A stretch of 64,000 nt of DNA from the NCBI RefSeq assembly GCF_963675165.1, contig NC_087390.1:4907301-4971300 (forward strand), read 5' to 3'. A program made the translations under genes and the position numbers. Under the pieces are notes generated by a model. The model ran no database searches and was not told the origin of the DNA. It saw only the letters and a list, made by a program, of their open reading frames with translations. Position 1 is the first letter of the stretch. Each line of letters begins with the position of its first letter. Below, one piece after another: positions 1 to 11,069 of the stretch. This stretch comes from Halichondria panicea. Taxonomy: Eukaryota > Porifera > Demospongiae > Suberitida > Halichondriidae.

Positions 1-16
1 TATCTTCTCCGGGGCA

Positions 17-130
17 GATCTTCCACCCCTCATTCAACATATTATTTGGAGTGGGAAGAATTGTCCTCTCTACAGTGTAGATGAGTGCATGCTCAGTGTA
101 TCTAATGGAACACTCTCTGACAGTGAATGG
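17..130 (+). pseudogene. Decayed fragment of a Kelch first-blade exon (copy A)
   Basis: This stretch aligns by eye with the start of the Kelch exon of the complete genes (around 2160-2270). It keeps the same order of words around 'tggagtgggag' and 'tcagtgtatct..aatggaacactct', but the frame is broken by stops and small deletions. The same relic recurs at about 12539-12650 and 24033-24150, each time 1.7-1.9 kb before a complete Kelch-Death gene. I read it as the remains of an older forward gene copy. It cannot encode a propeller blade as it stands. Confidence 0.6.
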
Positions 131-259
131 TTATAACGGCCACCCCGGCCAAATTCAATATAAAGGCTATACACACCCAGGTCCCCAAATGAAGAGTTTA
201 TGTACATATAGTCTGAAACAACCCCCTCACTATAAGGTTCTGCTGTACCTTACTCCTAC

Positions 260-1659
260 TATTCAACACATTGGTAGACTCAGCCAGGAGGTACACAACA
301 TTCTCTTTACCAAACACCTCCACAAAGTCCTCACTTCTGTAGTGGATCTGCAGTACAGTTGAGGGAAATGTTAGTACATTACACAAAGCTAGTCATGCAA
401 AAGTAAAGCATTAGCTTATAACTAGTTTCAAGAAGTACATGTATGTAATCCTGCATTTGAAAACTGTCAATACTCCTCCTATACGATGCATACAGAAGTG
501 TAGCCTCGTCCCCAGGCTGAGTTATATTTACTATATAAATCACAAACTATTTTTTACTGTCCGTTCTATTAAAGAAAAATTGGTTTGGGAACGAGGCTAA
601 CAGAAGTGCAATACCATGTATTGACCACCATAGCAGTTATAGTCACATAGTACTGCAGTGGAGGAGAGGAGAGAGACCGCCTCAGTAAGAAGTTCAGTAA
701 CAATTGTGCCTATCTGTCCAATATTCTACTCTCTTACCTGAAAGGGAGCTACTGATCGTCTGTTGGCAGCATAAAATCTCTGCAACTGTTTGATTAGCTT
801 CAGTTGATCCTATGAACAAAATAGTAGCGCTGTAACAACTTAATTTCTGGCAACTCACCTTCGCACTCATGAGTTGTTCAAAAGAGCAGTCCACGGCCAC
901 CCTCACAGAGCTCGCTCCCTCGTCACTCATCTTCTTGTAGGACCCTCTCTGACTACCTGGAACACATAGTAAACATGTCATCAGTGATTATAGCCTGCTG
1001 CAGAAATTGGCCACAGAATATTGATTTTACAGTCCTCAATATTTTCAACAGAGACTCAAGGGTCAATAAAATCCCACCCATCAGTCTCTACTGCACACTA
1101 GCCCTTATTTACTTTTTGAGAAGCCTCCATCTTCCAGTCTGGTCTTCTTTGGTGGAGGGAGTCCTCCCAAAGCTTGTCTGCTTCTGTCTCTCTTTCTTCT
1201 CACCTTGGATTCCTGCCTGTATCAGCAAACAGAAGAACACAAACACCTTCATTGTTCATTGTGCAGTAAGCAGCCCATATAGATACTAGAAAATACATAG
1301 TATCTATGCACAGGCACTCATTTTTTCTGCAAAGCACTGTCAAGTGACTATTCCTTAGCTACCGGTAGTAGTAGTCATGCCATGGCTGCTAACACCATTG
1401 ATCGTCAGGTTAATGAATGCCGTTCAAGATATTCTTTGTAAGGTAATCACCCTCACAAACACCTCCCCTGAGACTGCTCTATGCTAACCTCCACTGTAAC
1501 TCTCATTTCATTTTCTCCCATTTTTTCAACTTCTTTTGATGCTTCAATTTCTTCTTCCACTGAGTCTTGCTCATGGCCTCAGGGAGTGTGTCTATGGAGA
1601 ACTGGACCACCCACTCAGCACAGTCATCTCTGGGCCCTGGACTGCTGTCAGTGGAGGGT
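260..1659 (-). pseudogene. TRMT10-like tRNA methyltransferase relic (copy A)
   Basis: Reverse-strand exons can be placed at 1507-1659 (start MSKTQWKKK, lysine-rich), 1113-1216 (LGGLPPPKKTRLEDG), 859-956 (VRVAVDCSFEQLMSAK), 738-809 (QLKLIKQLQRFYAANRR) and 260-347 (VFGKENVVYLLAEST). Their order and motifs match the TRMT10 family, SPOUT-fold enzymes that methylate guanine 9 of tRNAs. The copy looks dead for three reasons. The donor after the first exon reads AT in place of GT (base 1506) and is followed at once by a stop. The exon that should read YYVTSFGGQ is disrupted and carries a MITE at 501-599. The two later catalytic exons are missing. It lies head-to-head with gene 1 and runs towards the left edge. 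Confidence 0.75.
501..599. mobile_element. 99-bp MITE with TAGCCTCG ends
   Basis: The element begins TAGCCTCGTCCCC and ends GGGAACGAGGCTA, which are imperfect inverted repeats. It is flanked by a direct repeat ACAGAAGTG (492-500 and 600-608), the expected target-site duplication. It sits inside the TRMT10-like relic. Identical insertions occur at 13026-13124 and 24531-24629, so it was inserted before the unit was duplicated. Related sequences lie near 11250, 22770, 29685, 36830, 56665 and 63328. Confidence 0.75.
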
Positions 1660-1847
1660 CTGTTAGACAGAAAGTGGATATCATGGGTGAGTGTGTACTG
1701 TCCTCACTTGTCTCCACTGAGTGCTGTCTCTTTGTGTACTGGTGGACTCACTTTCTTGGTTCATTGCAAATGCATGGTAATGATCATGGAGGTAGAAAGC
1801 TGAAGAGGGGGTGGGACATGACAACTAATCCCAAGAACAATGAAAAG
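1660..1847. promoter_or_regulatory. Divergent intergenic interval between TRMT10 relic and gene 1
   Basis: Only about 190 bp separate the first recognised TRMT10 exon on the minus strand from the ATG of gene 1 on the plus strand. The interval is repeated almost unchanged before genes 2, 3 and 4 (14185-14372, 25691-25878, 41752-41937). A shared two-way promoter is a reasonable inference from this arrangement. I see no clear TATA box or other decisive motif. A short reverse reading frame (MNQESESTSSQ...) lies here but does not join the next exon in phase. Confidence 0.3.
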
Positions 1848-4800
1848 ATGGCAGAGCTAGAGATATCTCGATCTGGACAGGTATGAGCTAGCTAGCCATG
1901 AGCAGCGATCCTCCTCTGGGTATGAGGTGTATAAATAAATATTTTTCTTGTAAATTGCTCCATGAATCAGTACTACACATGATATATAAATAGGGAGTCT
2001 GCTAACACTTCGAATATTTATGCATTTCTGGACGGCAACGATTTTGCTTGTCATGTTCCAGTAAAAATATAGCAAATTAATAGTAAATCTTTTTCCATCT
2101 AATCCGGATGGATTGTGTGTCTGGCATCTAATTTCCTTATCCCATGTAGACTCATGACATCCTCCATCCCTCAACATCTCTGGAGTGGGAGGAATGGCCT
2201 CCTCTACCAGTGGTGATGGTGAATGCCTCTTCAGTGTATCTGAATGGAACACTCTATGTCGGAGGAGGGATTGCCAATAGATCTAGTGGATTGAGAGATG
2301 ATGCTGCACTGTACTCATTCAAACCTGGAGTTGACAGCACATGGACAGTGACAGTCACACCCACCTATTGGTATACCCTTGCCGTCCATGACTTTGAACT
2401 GCTACTGGTGGGTGGGAAAGAGTATCCTATCAAAGAGATAACAAACAAAGTCTTCACGATGAGGGATGGACAGTTTGTTGAAGTACTGCCTCCTATGAAG
2501 GAGAGACGAGTGTCACCATCTGCTGTCAGTAGTGGGTCTGCACTAATTGTGGCTGGAGGGCGGAATATCTCAGGAGCACTCTCCTCTGTGGAAGTGTTCA
2601 AAGATGGTCAGTGGACGACTGCTCCCTCCCTACCAAGTGCAGAGTTTGGCATGCAGTCTGCTCTCCATGGTGACCAGTGGTACCTGATCATGAGTCTAGG
2701 GAAAGTGTTCTGTGCATCACTACAATCACTCATATTTGGAGCCGACCAGTTACCATGGGAGACGCTACCTGATGCTCCTAATCACTTTTCAGCTGCTGCC
2801 TTCTTTGGTGGCCATCTCTTGTCTATTGGAGGGGGTATCCCTGCACCCACAACCATCCATGCCTTCTCCACATTCACTCAGTCCTGGGAACATGTTGCTG
2901 ACCTGCCTCCATTACTGTATAGTAACCCAACAGCTGTTGCCCTGTCGAGCAAACAATTAATTGTGAGCGATGGTGCTAGAGTACTTCACGGAAAACTTAA
3001 GGGTGAGTTAGTTTTATGCCACAAATACTGTGCAATACAAATGCACAACCGTCATACAACCCTAGCTTTTCGCCTCACTTGAAATACACAAGTAGAAAAC
3101 ATAAGTTGACCACTTAAGGGGACCACATTATACCTGTGTACACAGACTACAGTCACTGTTCTACTAAAATAGTGTTACATGCACATTTATTTTAGCTTCT
3201 AATTCCAAGTTCTAACATGCTTAACAGAACATAATCTTTATTCACTGACACACACACACTTCACAGTGACTCCATTTGATGCTGACAGTCACTTCACTAT
3301 GAGAGCTATTGATCGCCTCAAAGTCTCAGCAGGAATCTCTGTGAAAGAGGAGCTTGTACAACACGCCTCACGCACTGCCTTCCTAGCTGTTGCTGGTGTG
3401 TATGTTCGGGAGATGTACAACTACATCTTGGGAGAGTGGGCGTCAGGACGTGGACCACACCCACCCACATGGGCAGAGCTGTTCAGAGCTCTCAAGGAAA
3501 AGGGCTTGAGTGAGCTGGCTGGTCGGATGGAGAAGTACTTGAGAGGGTCAGTTCTTGAGGACCCACCTCGACCACCCCCTGATGAGGAAGGTGACTCAGA
3601 GGAAGAGAAAGATGGTGAGATAATCAGTGATTATCTGTTTTTAACGTTTAATATTCCACAGATGAAACACCAGAGCAAGAAATTCTGAGGCTAAACAATG
3701 TGCTGGTTGAGTACATTAGTGCTAATACTCTACTGAAGAAGGAGAATATTCAATTGAAGAAGGCGAATATCAACCCTGAGCATCATTTGAAATCTGAGAA
3801 GGTGAAAGAAGAGCAACTATACCCAGCTTCTATCAAAGAGGAGCCAACATTTGACAAAGGTTTGAAACAATTTCTTTGGACAATGTACAAACAAAGATGA
3901 ACTTGTTGTTTGTAGATAATCAGTCGCCCTCATCTCCCCTGAAGCATATCAAACAGGAAACCATAGAGACCACTAAAGGTGAGTGATGGTATCAGCAGTA
4001 GTTGTAGGGTCAACCACTGTAGGGTTGAATCACAGAACATGAATACCGTATAGCGGGTAATTTTCGGGGGACAAAATATTCGTGGTTCAGCAATATTGAG
4101 ACATTTCGTGGATAATATTTTCGTGGTTGCTGCTTGGATTGTAGGTAAAGGTAGGCAAGGTCGCTTCATTCGTGGGTAAAATATTCGTGGTCAGACCTCC
4201 AACCACGAAAACCACGAATATTTTGCCCCACGAAAATTACCAGCTATACGGTACATTGTATTTTTTAGAACAAGCGTCCATTTGTCCGCAGAGCAGTGAA
4301 TGTTTACATCTATAATATTTATGCAAATACGTACTTCATGCATGTATGTATATCTATCTGCAGTGAAAAGTGAAGAACCAGTCTCACAGCTACTACCTTT
4401 GGAACTGTCCACTGTACAGCATCATGCAATACCATTCAGTGAGTTAGGTACCTCATTTGCATTGTTCTATACTGTTACCTCCACTCAGACCTCCCTGGTG
4501 TTGAAGTTTTGGCCAGTACGTGTGTGATTGTCACCAACTCACCCCAAATCTTCCGCTGGGTTGGCTATGGGTTCAAGCTCACCATACCCCAGGGCTCCCT
4601 GCCAGCTGGTGTTGACCAGTGTCGACTAGACATCAAGGCCAGTGTAGCTGGACAGTACCAGTTTCCTGATAATCTCCAGTTGGTCAGCGGTGTTATCTGG
4701 ATACGTCCTTATCCCTCGGGTCAATTCCAACAGCAGCTAACAGTCGAGATACAGCACTGTGCCAATATGACCAGCTCTACCAAGCTCTCATTTGTGAGAG

Positions 4801-7800
4801 CACATTGCTCCCAGAAGAGTCTGCCCTACACATTCAAGCAACTTGAAGGGCGTGGCTCGTTCACTGAGCACAGCTCGTACGGTTGTTTGAGTGTGAATCA
4901 TTTCAGTTCATTTGCAATAGCTGCGGAGGGTGATGTTGATCTACTTTATGTCGCTAGTCTATACTATCTGAAGGCCGACCCTCGGACCGTTGAGATTCAT
5001 TTCACAATCATCCCCAATGATGAAGTACATAATGCTGTGAGTGACAGGTTTTTTATGGTTTTTTGTGTGCCTAATATATTCTTAGGAAAAACAGAAGTAT
5101 TGAGCTTTCGTAGGTACACGCAAGAGTACTTATTGCGCAGTTCCTGATACAGGCGCACATACATGTACCACAGTTTACTCAACATGCCTCGTTAATTGAA
5201 TAGTGACGACTGTGATATGACGCAATTTAAGGCAAATGCGGTTTCACGTTTACTACAGGATATTCTTATCTACTCTTGGTACACGTCTACTCTTGGTACA
5301 CGTATTATTTAGAACACACCTAGCCAAGATTAAGTGTTTTAATGTGCGTGCCGAGGATGGCCTCGAGGTTAACGTGGTGCTCGAGGTGCAGCCGAGTGCA
5401 TTATGTAACCGAGAGGCCATCCGAGTGCACCAGCATTAAAACACGTGACTTGGCTAGGTGTGTTCTAAAGGATTTAGTGCTGTCACGTGAGCTCTAGCCT
5501 CGTGGCAGCTAGATCTAGCTACATTTTAAATCAGTTGCTGGTGGCTAGCTAGCTAGCTAGACGTAATAGCAAGTTTTAGTAGGTTTGTAGATCCAGTAAC
5601 TGATGCAAAGGAGAAGGAGATACGATCTAAAGCTATCTGGACTGACTGGGCATGTTCTCGACTTATTTCTCCTGCTGACCAACAGTCCCGATCCCACTAC
5701 TGGATACGCCTTCAGCTGATCTGGCTTACTGGATGGGAAACTTTGTGCGCAAACTATATGGCAATGAGTATCTGGTTTGCTCTTTCGGAAAGCTATGATA
5801 TTCGAAGCTATGGATCTGGCTTAGGTACATCTTCGAAGCAAGCTGAGCCTATTTCTCCAGACGAAAAAACGATGCTATGGTCAAGTCAGCAATTTGGTAC
5901 ACATGAAACAAGTCGAAACAATAACATTAAACTTTCTAATACTTTTTAGCTTTGCTTGTGTACGTGTACATATTCAATCTGCTTGTATTATTATTATAAT
6001 TATGATGACATTCAGATTCAATCTGCTTGTATTATGATTGTTTGATAAAAAGTGTGCATTAACAAACCAACTTAAAGCACACTTAAGTGTAGTATGGATT
6101 AAGTCAGAGATTGAAGAGAGAGGGATATGAAACTTGATGACGTGTACATACAATCCGTGTTGCCCAAAATGGGCGTGGCACATTGTCTTTACTGCAAGTT
6201 CTATGTAAAATCATGTAAAATACTTTGTGGGACTGTATCTCTGGACTTGCTGCTACATATACAACAAAGTTGATATTAAATGCAAGAGTGGACCTTTGGG
6301 AAGTGTAACAGCTCCTCAGCTAAGAGCCAAGAGACAGCTTGTTCGATCACTTCAACTTTTTTGACCTCTTGTACTTGTCCTGGAGCAAAATTTTGCAAAA
6401 TTGTACACTAAAAATCGATTATACTTTCAGCATCAGAGCGATCTAGCCTTTGAGACAGGCACAAGTACATAGAATACATAGCTAACATTAAAACTCATCA
6501 CTGAACCATCTTATGAAAACCAACTTGCTTTCTGCTACAGTCCCACAAAGGCTAGTATAGCCAATAAACCAGGGAATCTGGCGTTCTGGATTTTATTGCC
6601 ACCAAATATATTTTAAAACAATCTGTGGCTAGTCAATTATATGATCACAATACTTCAAGTGAGTCATCCAGCTTCCCATGGGCCTGTTTTGTTTTATTTG
6701 CAAATTAAACCGCCATTTTTATAGCAACACGGAGTGCCTAAACTTTTTACTCTGTTTTTACATTGAGCACATAAGCTCACGTGATCTAGTTTCATATCCC
6801 CTTCTCTTCAATCTCTGATTAAGTTATTTAATCCATGGTCACCTGACTGCTTTCAGATAAGCTGATTGGCTGGAGATCATGTGATCAGCACTAAAGTATA
6901 CTTAAATGTTACTTTTATGTTGTTGTTTTTATTCCTTTAGGCAACACAACATTATTTCCAAAAGTTGGGGGCGGAACAGAAACTGAATTTGGAAGTGGAG
7001 TTTGAAGGCTCAAATATTTCACTTGATATTCCAATATCCAGCGGTGTTGATGTCAATGAATGGAGACTAAAACCACTTGTTAAACCAAAAGTAACGTTTT
7101 GCAAATTCTTATACTACATCATAATTACAGTTTTGCGTGTATTGTATGCAGATATCAAAGAAATGGGTTGATTCATTCAAGCCGGGGAGAGCTGTTCCAT
7201 CCACAAAGCTGGTAGCGACACTCTCTGAGAGTAGCTGGGACTGCAAGGTACCAAGCCGCTCATATCTAACAACTTTGAAAGGAACTAAGGAGCCTGATAA
7301 CCAAATATGGATTGTTTTGGACCCAGTGGATCCAAAAGAAGGTATTGTGTCGATGGTATTTGTGTGAGTCCCTATACCTATAGTGCTCACCATTCAAAAT
7401 GTTGTCTGTCTGTCTGTCTACGGTGTGTCATGGACCGGCACAATATTTGTTGTTTGTACTCATGACCCTTTACCAACTTTTACGTGAATTGCTGCGCATG
7501 AACACAACTATAGCTAGCTCCACTCGACTCGGCACATGCAGATACTCTGAGGCCATATATAGGCACGCCTGCAGCAGGTCAGAGTTTGCAATAATCACTA
7601 CAACTACATGAATCATCATGGTAGCAATTATTAATTTAACACAACAACTCCATTATATGAACTCAACGCTGACGCTATTATGCTTAGTAGTTAGCTCTGT
7701 ACTAGAACGCTAGCTGCAAAGAAAGCTGCATTGCTTCATGGCTACCTTAGTTATATTGTATCACGTTGAGGCCTTCAAAAAATTGACAGGAGGGGCGAAG

Positions 7801-10299
7801 CGATTATTCGTATGCAAACGCACACGGCCATCTAGGGGGTCTCCCTCAGGACATTTTTGTGTTTAGAGCTAGACTGTCGTACATCGCATCTGGTGCATTC
7901 TTAGGAACTGTGGTGTCAGTTTTAGGGGTATTGTCATTAAGTACTAATAGTAGTGTGGAATGTAATAACAAATGCTGCAATCAATTGCGTAGGCTGATAA
8001 TGGTACTAGATAAAAGCCATAGCCTGAGCGACACAAGCCAATGAAAGTCGCTCTTGAATTGCCCTCTGTACTTACAGATAGTGACTTAGAAGAAGAAATT
8101 GTGGACCTATGGAACAGAAAGAGTAGAAGAATGGCAGTTTAATTAGAACTCGTTATGAATATTAAGGCAGAGCTCTTTGTTTAGTTGATTGGTGTGTCAC
8201 AGGCCGTAACACAGTGTGTTCTGGCCTATTGTTTCAATACAAAAATCAGGGGGCGAATCTGTAGCTAGGGGGGGCAAGCGCCCCCCCCCCTCTATGAAGC
8301 CCTGACGTTGTCAAGGTAACAAGGGTGTAATAAAAGTCATACAGTCCCTTCCGTGTTATATTATTTTTATTACACTAGCCTCGAGGCATGATTTGGTAAG
8401 GGTTATCGTGATATAAAATTAAACACATGCATATATAGCACGAGAATCCTTCTGCTTGTGTCATAAAACAGTTTTATATGCTATATCTAGTATTTACATA
8501 CAATGCCTTCTGTTTCTGTACAGAGACTAGAGAATTGCTGATGCAACTTCAGTCACATGCGATTCATTACCCACCCTCCCTTGGGCCACCTCACTATCCT
8601 GTGGCTTCACACTCTCGGAACATGTCAGGTGAGCCAGTCGTACGTGGCTATTTAGAATTGCTCTAATAACTATACCGCTGTGTTACCTGCCTATATGAAT
8701 TGAAGGCCAAACGGATACAGTATCCAAGGCCGTAGCAAGCGGTCAGGCTGGTGCTGACCATTTTTTGTAGCTAGTTAGGTAATGATTGTCATTTGAAATT
8801 GCATGATGGTTTCCTGGTAATGGTCATGCATTATGACTTTTTTTAGCAAAAATTTGCCTAGCCATTAGTTGGCCTGACCACTCAAAACTTGCTTGCTACG
8901 CCCCTGGTATCTGTACGTAATTGGCTGATTAGACTATCGTTGAGCGGGTAATTTTCGAGGGCCAATACTTTTAATTTTAACTGCGAAATGCTTGTTCAAT
9001 ACGAGTGTTGCAAGCGTGCGCTTGCTAATGCCTCTCGCCATGTTTTTGCTTTCACTCAAAAGTATAGAGTGTTATAAAGAGGAAAATAATTTGCAATGAG
9101 CTTTGATTGTTTCACAAGAAAGGGGTGTCCACAGTTAATAGTGCATACTGATCGTCTTAAATGGCCTGTAGCCAAACAGTGGGAGCAACAGCAGTCTAAG
9201 AGTTTAATCACAGAATTCAATCACAGAAAGTAGTATCTATAACAAGGAGACTAAAAAGAGTTATCAGAAAAGGTTGGTTTGTGGCTAGACTGGCGGCGAT
9301 AGCGCGAGCGACTGGCAAACTGCCTATAAGTCACTTGTCTCAGCGGAATCATATGACACTACCAAACATGAATATCATTAATACGGTACATGCAATAGAA
9401 ATAATACTTATACACATGATGCATGTGACTGTGTTCACACATATAGGCATTGCTGTGAACGAGGAGGATAAAGGAGATGAGAATCAATTAGGCACTAATG
9501 ATTTGCAAAATGTGTTCTCTCAATTGGTGGAGGCCGCTAAAGATTGGTTTGAGTTGGGCCTCGCTTTGGGGATTAAAGTTGACATCCTTGAGGGCATTGA
9601 TTCTAATAAGAACAGCGATAGAGCTCGCTTGCGTGAAATGCTGACCCACTGGCTGCGATCTTCACCTTCTCGTACATGGAGTGACATTTGCAATGGCCTT
9701 AGAAGTGACACTGTCAAACAAATCAATCTTGCTGATAAAATCGAGGAGAAATACAAAGGTGAATAATAATTATAATGGTGCATATACAAATCCCATGTCA
9801 CTTATATATACATGCACCAGTATAACACCAAATCTCATTGTCAGTAGCCCCTCCACAAGTGCCCAACCTGATGAGTGCACTAGCAATACCAGGTCAGCAA
9901 TCTGGTCGGGACTATCATCCATGGCCACTAGCCCCCATTTTACCACTGCTACAAGGTACAAGCAATTTTTATAATTGAATTTAACATTAATTGATACTTA
10001 GTCATCCCCATTGTGCATGACCAACCGTATGCTCTCCAGTCACAAATACATGTTGCTAGTAGACACTTGTCCTCATATCAGCACAGTATAATTATACATG
10101 CAACAGCTATCAATTAATAATACAAAACATGTTCCCCATGCAGAGCACTCGTCCCGACCACACCCCCTCACTGGTGAGAAGAGAGAGGCCACTGAACACA
10201 ATGAGCAAGGTGAGACAGTCAGTTGTTGTGATGATCTATTTTACTGGTGAGTGTCTCTATGCAGTTCCCCCCAAGAGACCTCGGTCAGAGGAACAGTGA
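1848..10299 (+). CDS. Kelch-ZU5-UPA-Death protein, gene 1
   Basis: Fourteen exons: 1848-1880, 2150-3002, 3267-3614, 3662-3859, 3916-3978, 4364-4438, 4489-5036, 6941-7090, 7152-7341, 8524-8628, 9447-9758, 9848-9955, 10144-10209, 10265-10299. All junctions are GT-AG and in phase, giving 1027 residues. The start MAELEISRSGQ is conserved in the copies. Residues about 12-295 form six Kelch blades; 296-411 are Death-fold-like (PPTWAELFRALKEKGLSELA); 412-477 are coiled coil; 478-523 carry SUMO-consensus sites; about 524-706 are ZU5 with HFS at 661-663; 707-819 are UPA-like; 855-958 are a Death domain. The C-terminus VPPKRPRSEEQ resembles a nuclear localisation signal. By analogy with PIDD1 and NLRP1, it may self-cleave at HFS and signal through the Death part. 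Ligand and partners are unknown. Intron 7 carries about 1.6 kb of inserted DNA absent from gene 4. Confidence 0.85.
4044..4253. mobile_element. MITE of the CCGTATAGC/ATTTTCG family in gene 1 intron 5
   Basis: Inverted ends read TACCGTATAGCGGGTAATTTTCG on the left and its approximate complement on the right, with 'cgtgg' motifs inside. The same insertion is present in gene 3 (28074-28283) and absent at this position in genes 2 and 4. Relatives of the family occur at about 20340, 39822 and 53662. Confidence 0.7.
5294..6895. mobile_element. 1.6-kb repeat insertion in gene 1 intron 7
   Basis: Gene 4 has the same intron but joins 'cttggtacac' directly to 'agtatacttaaatg' (near 46920). Gene 1 has about 1.6 kb between those words. 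The insert includes a foldback at 5308-5469 with arms TTTAGAACACACCTAGCCAA and its complement. A second, looser foldback has arms near 6091-6143 and 6778-6836, plus an inner pair near 6222 and 6536. I see no convincing coding sequence in it. Confidence 0.65.
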
Positions 10300-11069
10300 G
10301 GGAGGAGAATGGACTACGTACACGGTCCAGCTTGTCTGTTGATGGTCACCTCCTCAGAGGAATAGTACACAAATTTATGCTTGACACCCTCCATAATTAA
10401 TTTTATTTGCCCAGTATATACGAGTTGAATTTTATTAATTTTACGCTTATTGCTAAATAATTACATTTTTCATTGAGGAAATTCTCGAATGCCAAAATTG
10501 AATCCGTATAATTTATATATATACAGCATGATTAATTTTGTTGAACCCTAACATTACAATGTACGTTGTATATAATTATATCGTTCGATTTTCGTATCAG
10601 AACTAGCTATAGTGTTCCAAAGGCCAGCGAGGATCTATGGTATACCTTAGGGTACTAATTTTAGCGAATTTTAGAGAATTTGTAATAACACTAAATTAAG
10701 TACGCGCTAATAATAAAACAAAAAGATAAAAAAAACTTTTTTTCTTTTGTATAATGTAATGTACTTTTGAGAGCATGCTAAGCAAGCTAGCCCTTTTTTC
10801 ATCTTTATCTACTGACTCCAAACTTTCCATTCAACCTTAAAACTCATACTTGTACATAATTATTTTGAGTGAATTATTATTGTGGGTAATGAATTTGCTA
10901 CAAATCCGCCAAAATTAGTACCCTAAAAATAGAGAAAAATCTGAAAACGCTAAATATATAATTAATATCTGGTCCATAAATTTCTAATGAAAGTCGGTGA
11001 AACATGTTATTAAGTTGACTTGGCATAAAGGCCAGTGACTATATATAATTGAAGAGATCCAAGAGGGTC
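10300..11069. other. Intergenic, no gene seen
   Basis: AT-rich sequence between the stop codon of gene 1 and the decayed reverse block. A pair of near-repeats on opposite strands ('agggtactaattttagcg' and 'ccaaaattagtaccct', about 10649 and 10910) marks a small foldback. I see no exon here. Confidence 0.5.

Noticed and set aside
975-1289. Plus-strand frame of about 100 codons before gene 1 (repeated at 13500 and 25008)
   Set aside because: Antisense to TRMT10-like exons; no start context, splice logic or domain supports it.
1857-2252. Long minus-strand open frame over the start of gene 1 (also at 14382, 26033 and 42069)
   Set aside because: It runs antisense to exon 1, intron 1 and the Kelch exon, shows no domain, and persists only because the DNA is duplicated.
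2365-2601. Minus-strand frames inside the Kelch exons (2365, 14887, 26397, 42458)
   Set aside because: Shadows of the Kelch coding frame on the opposite strand.
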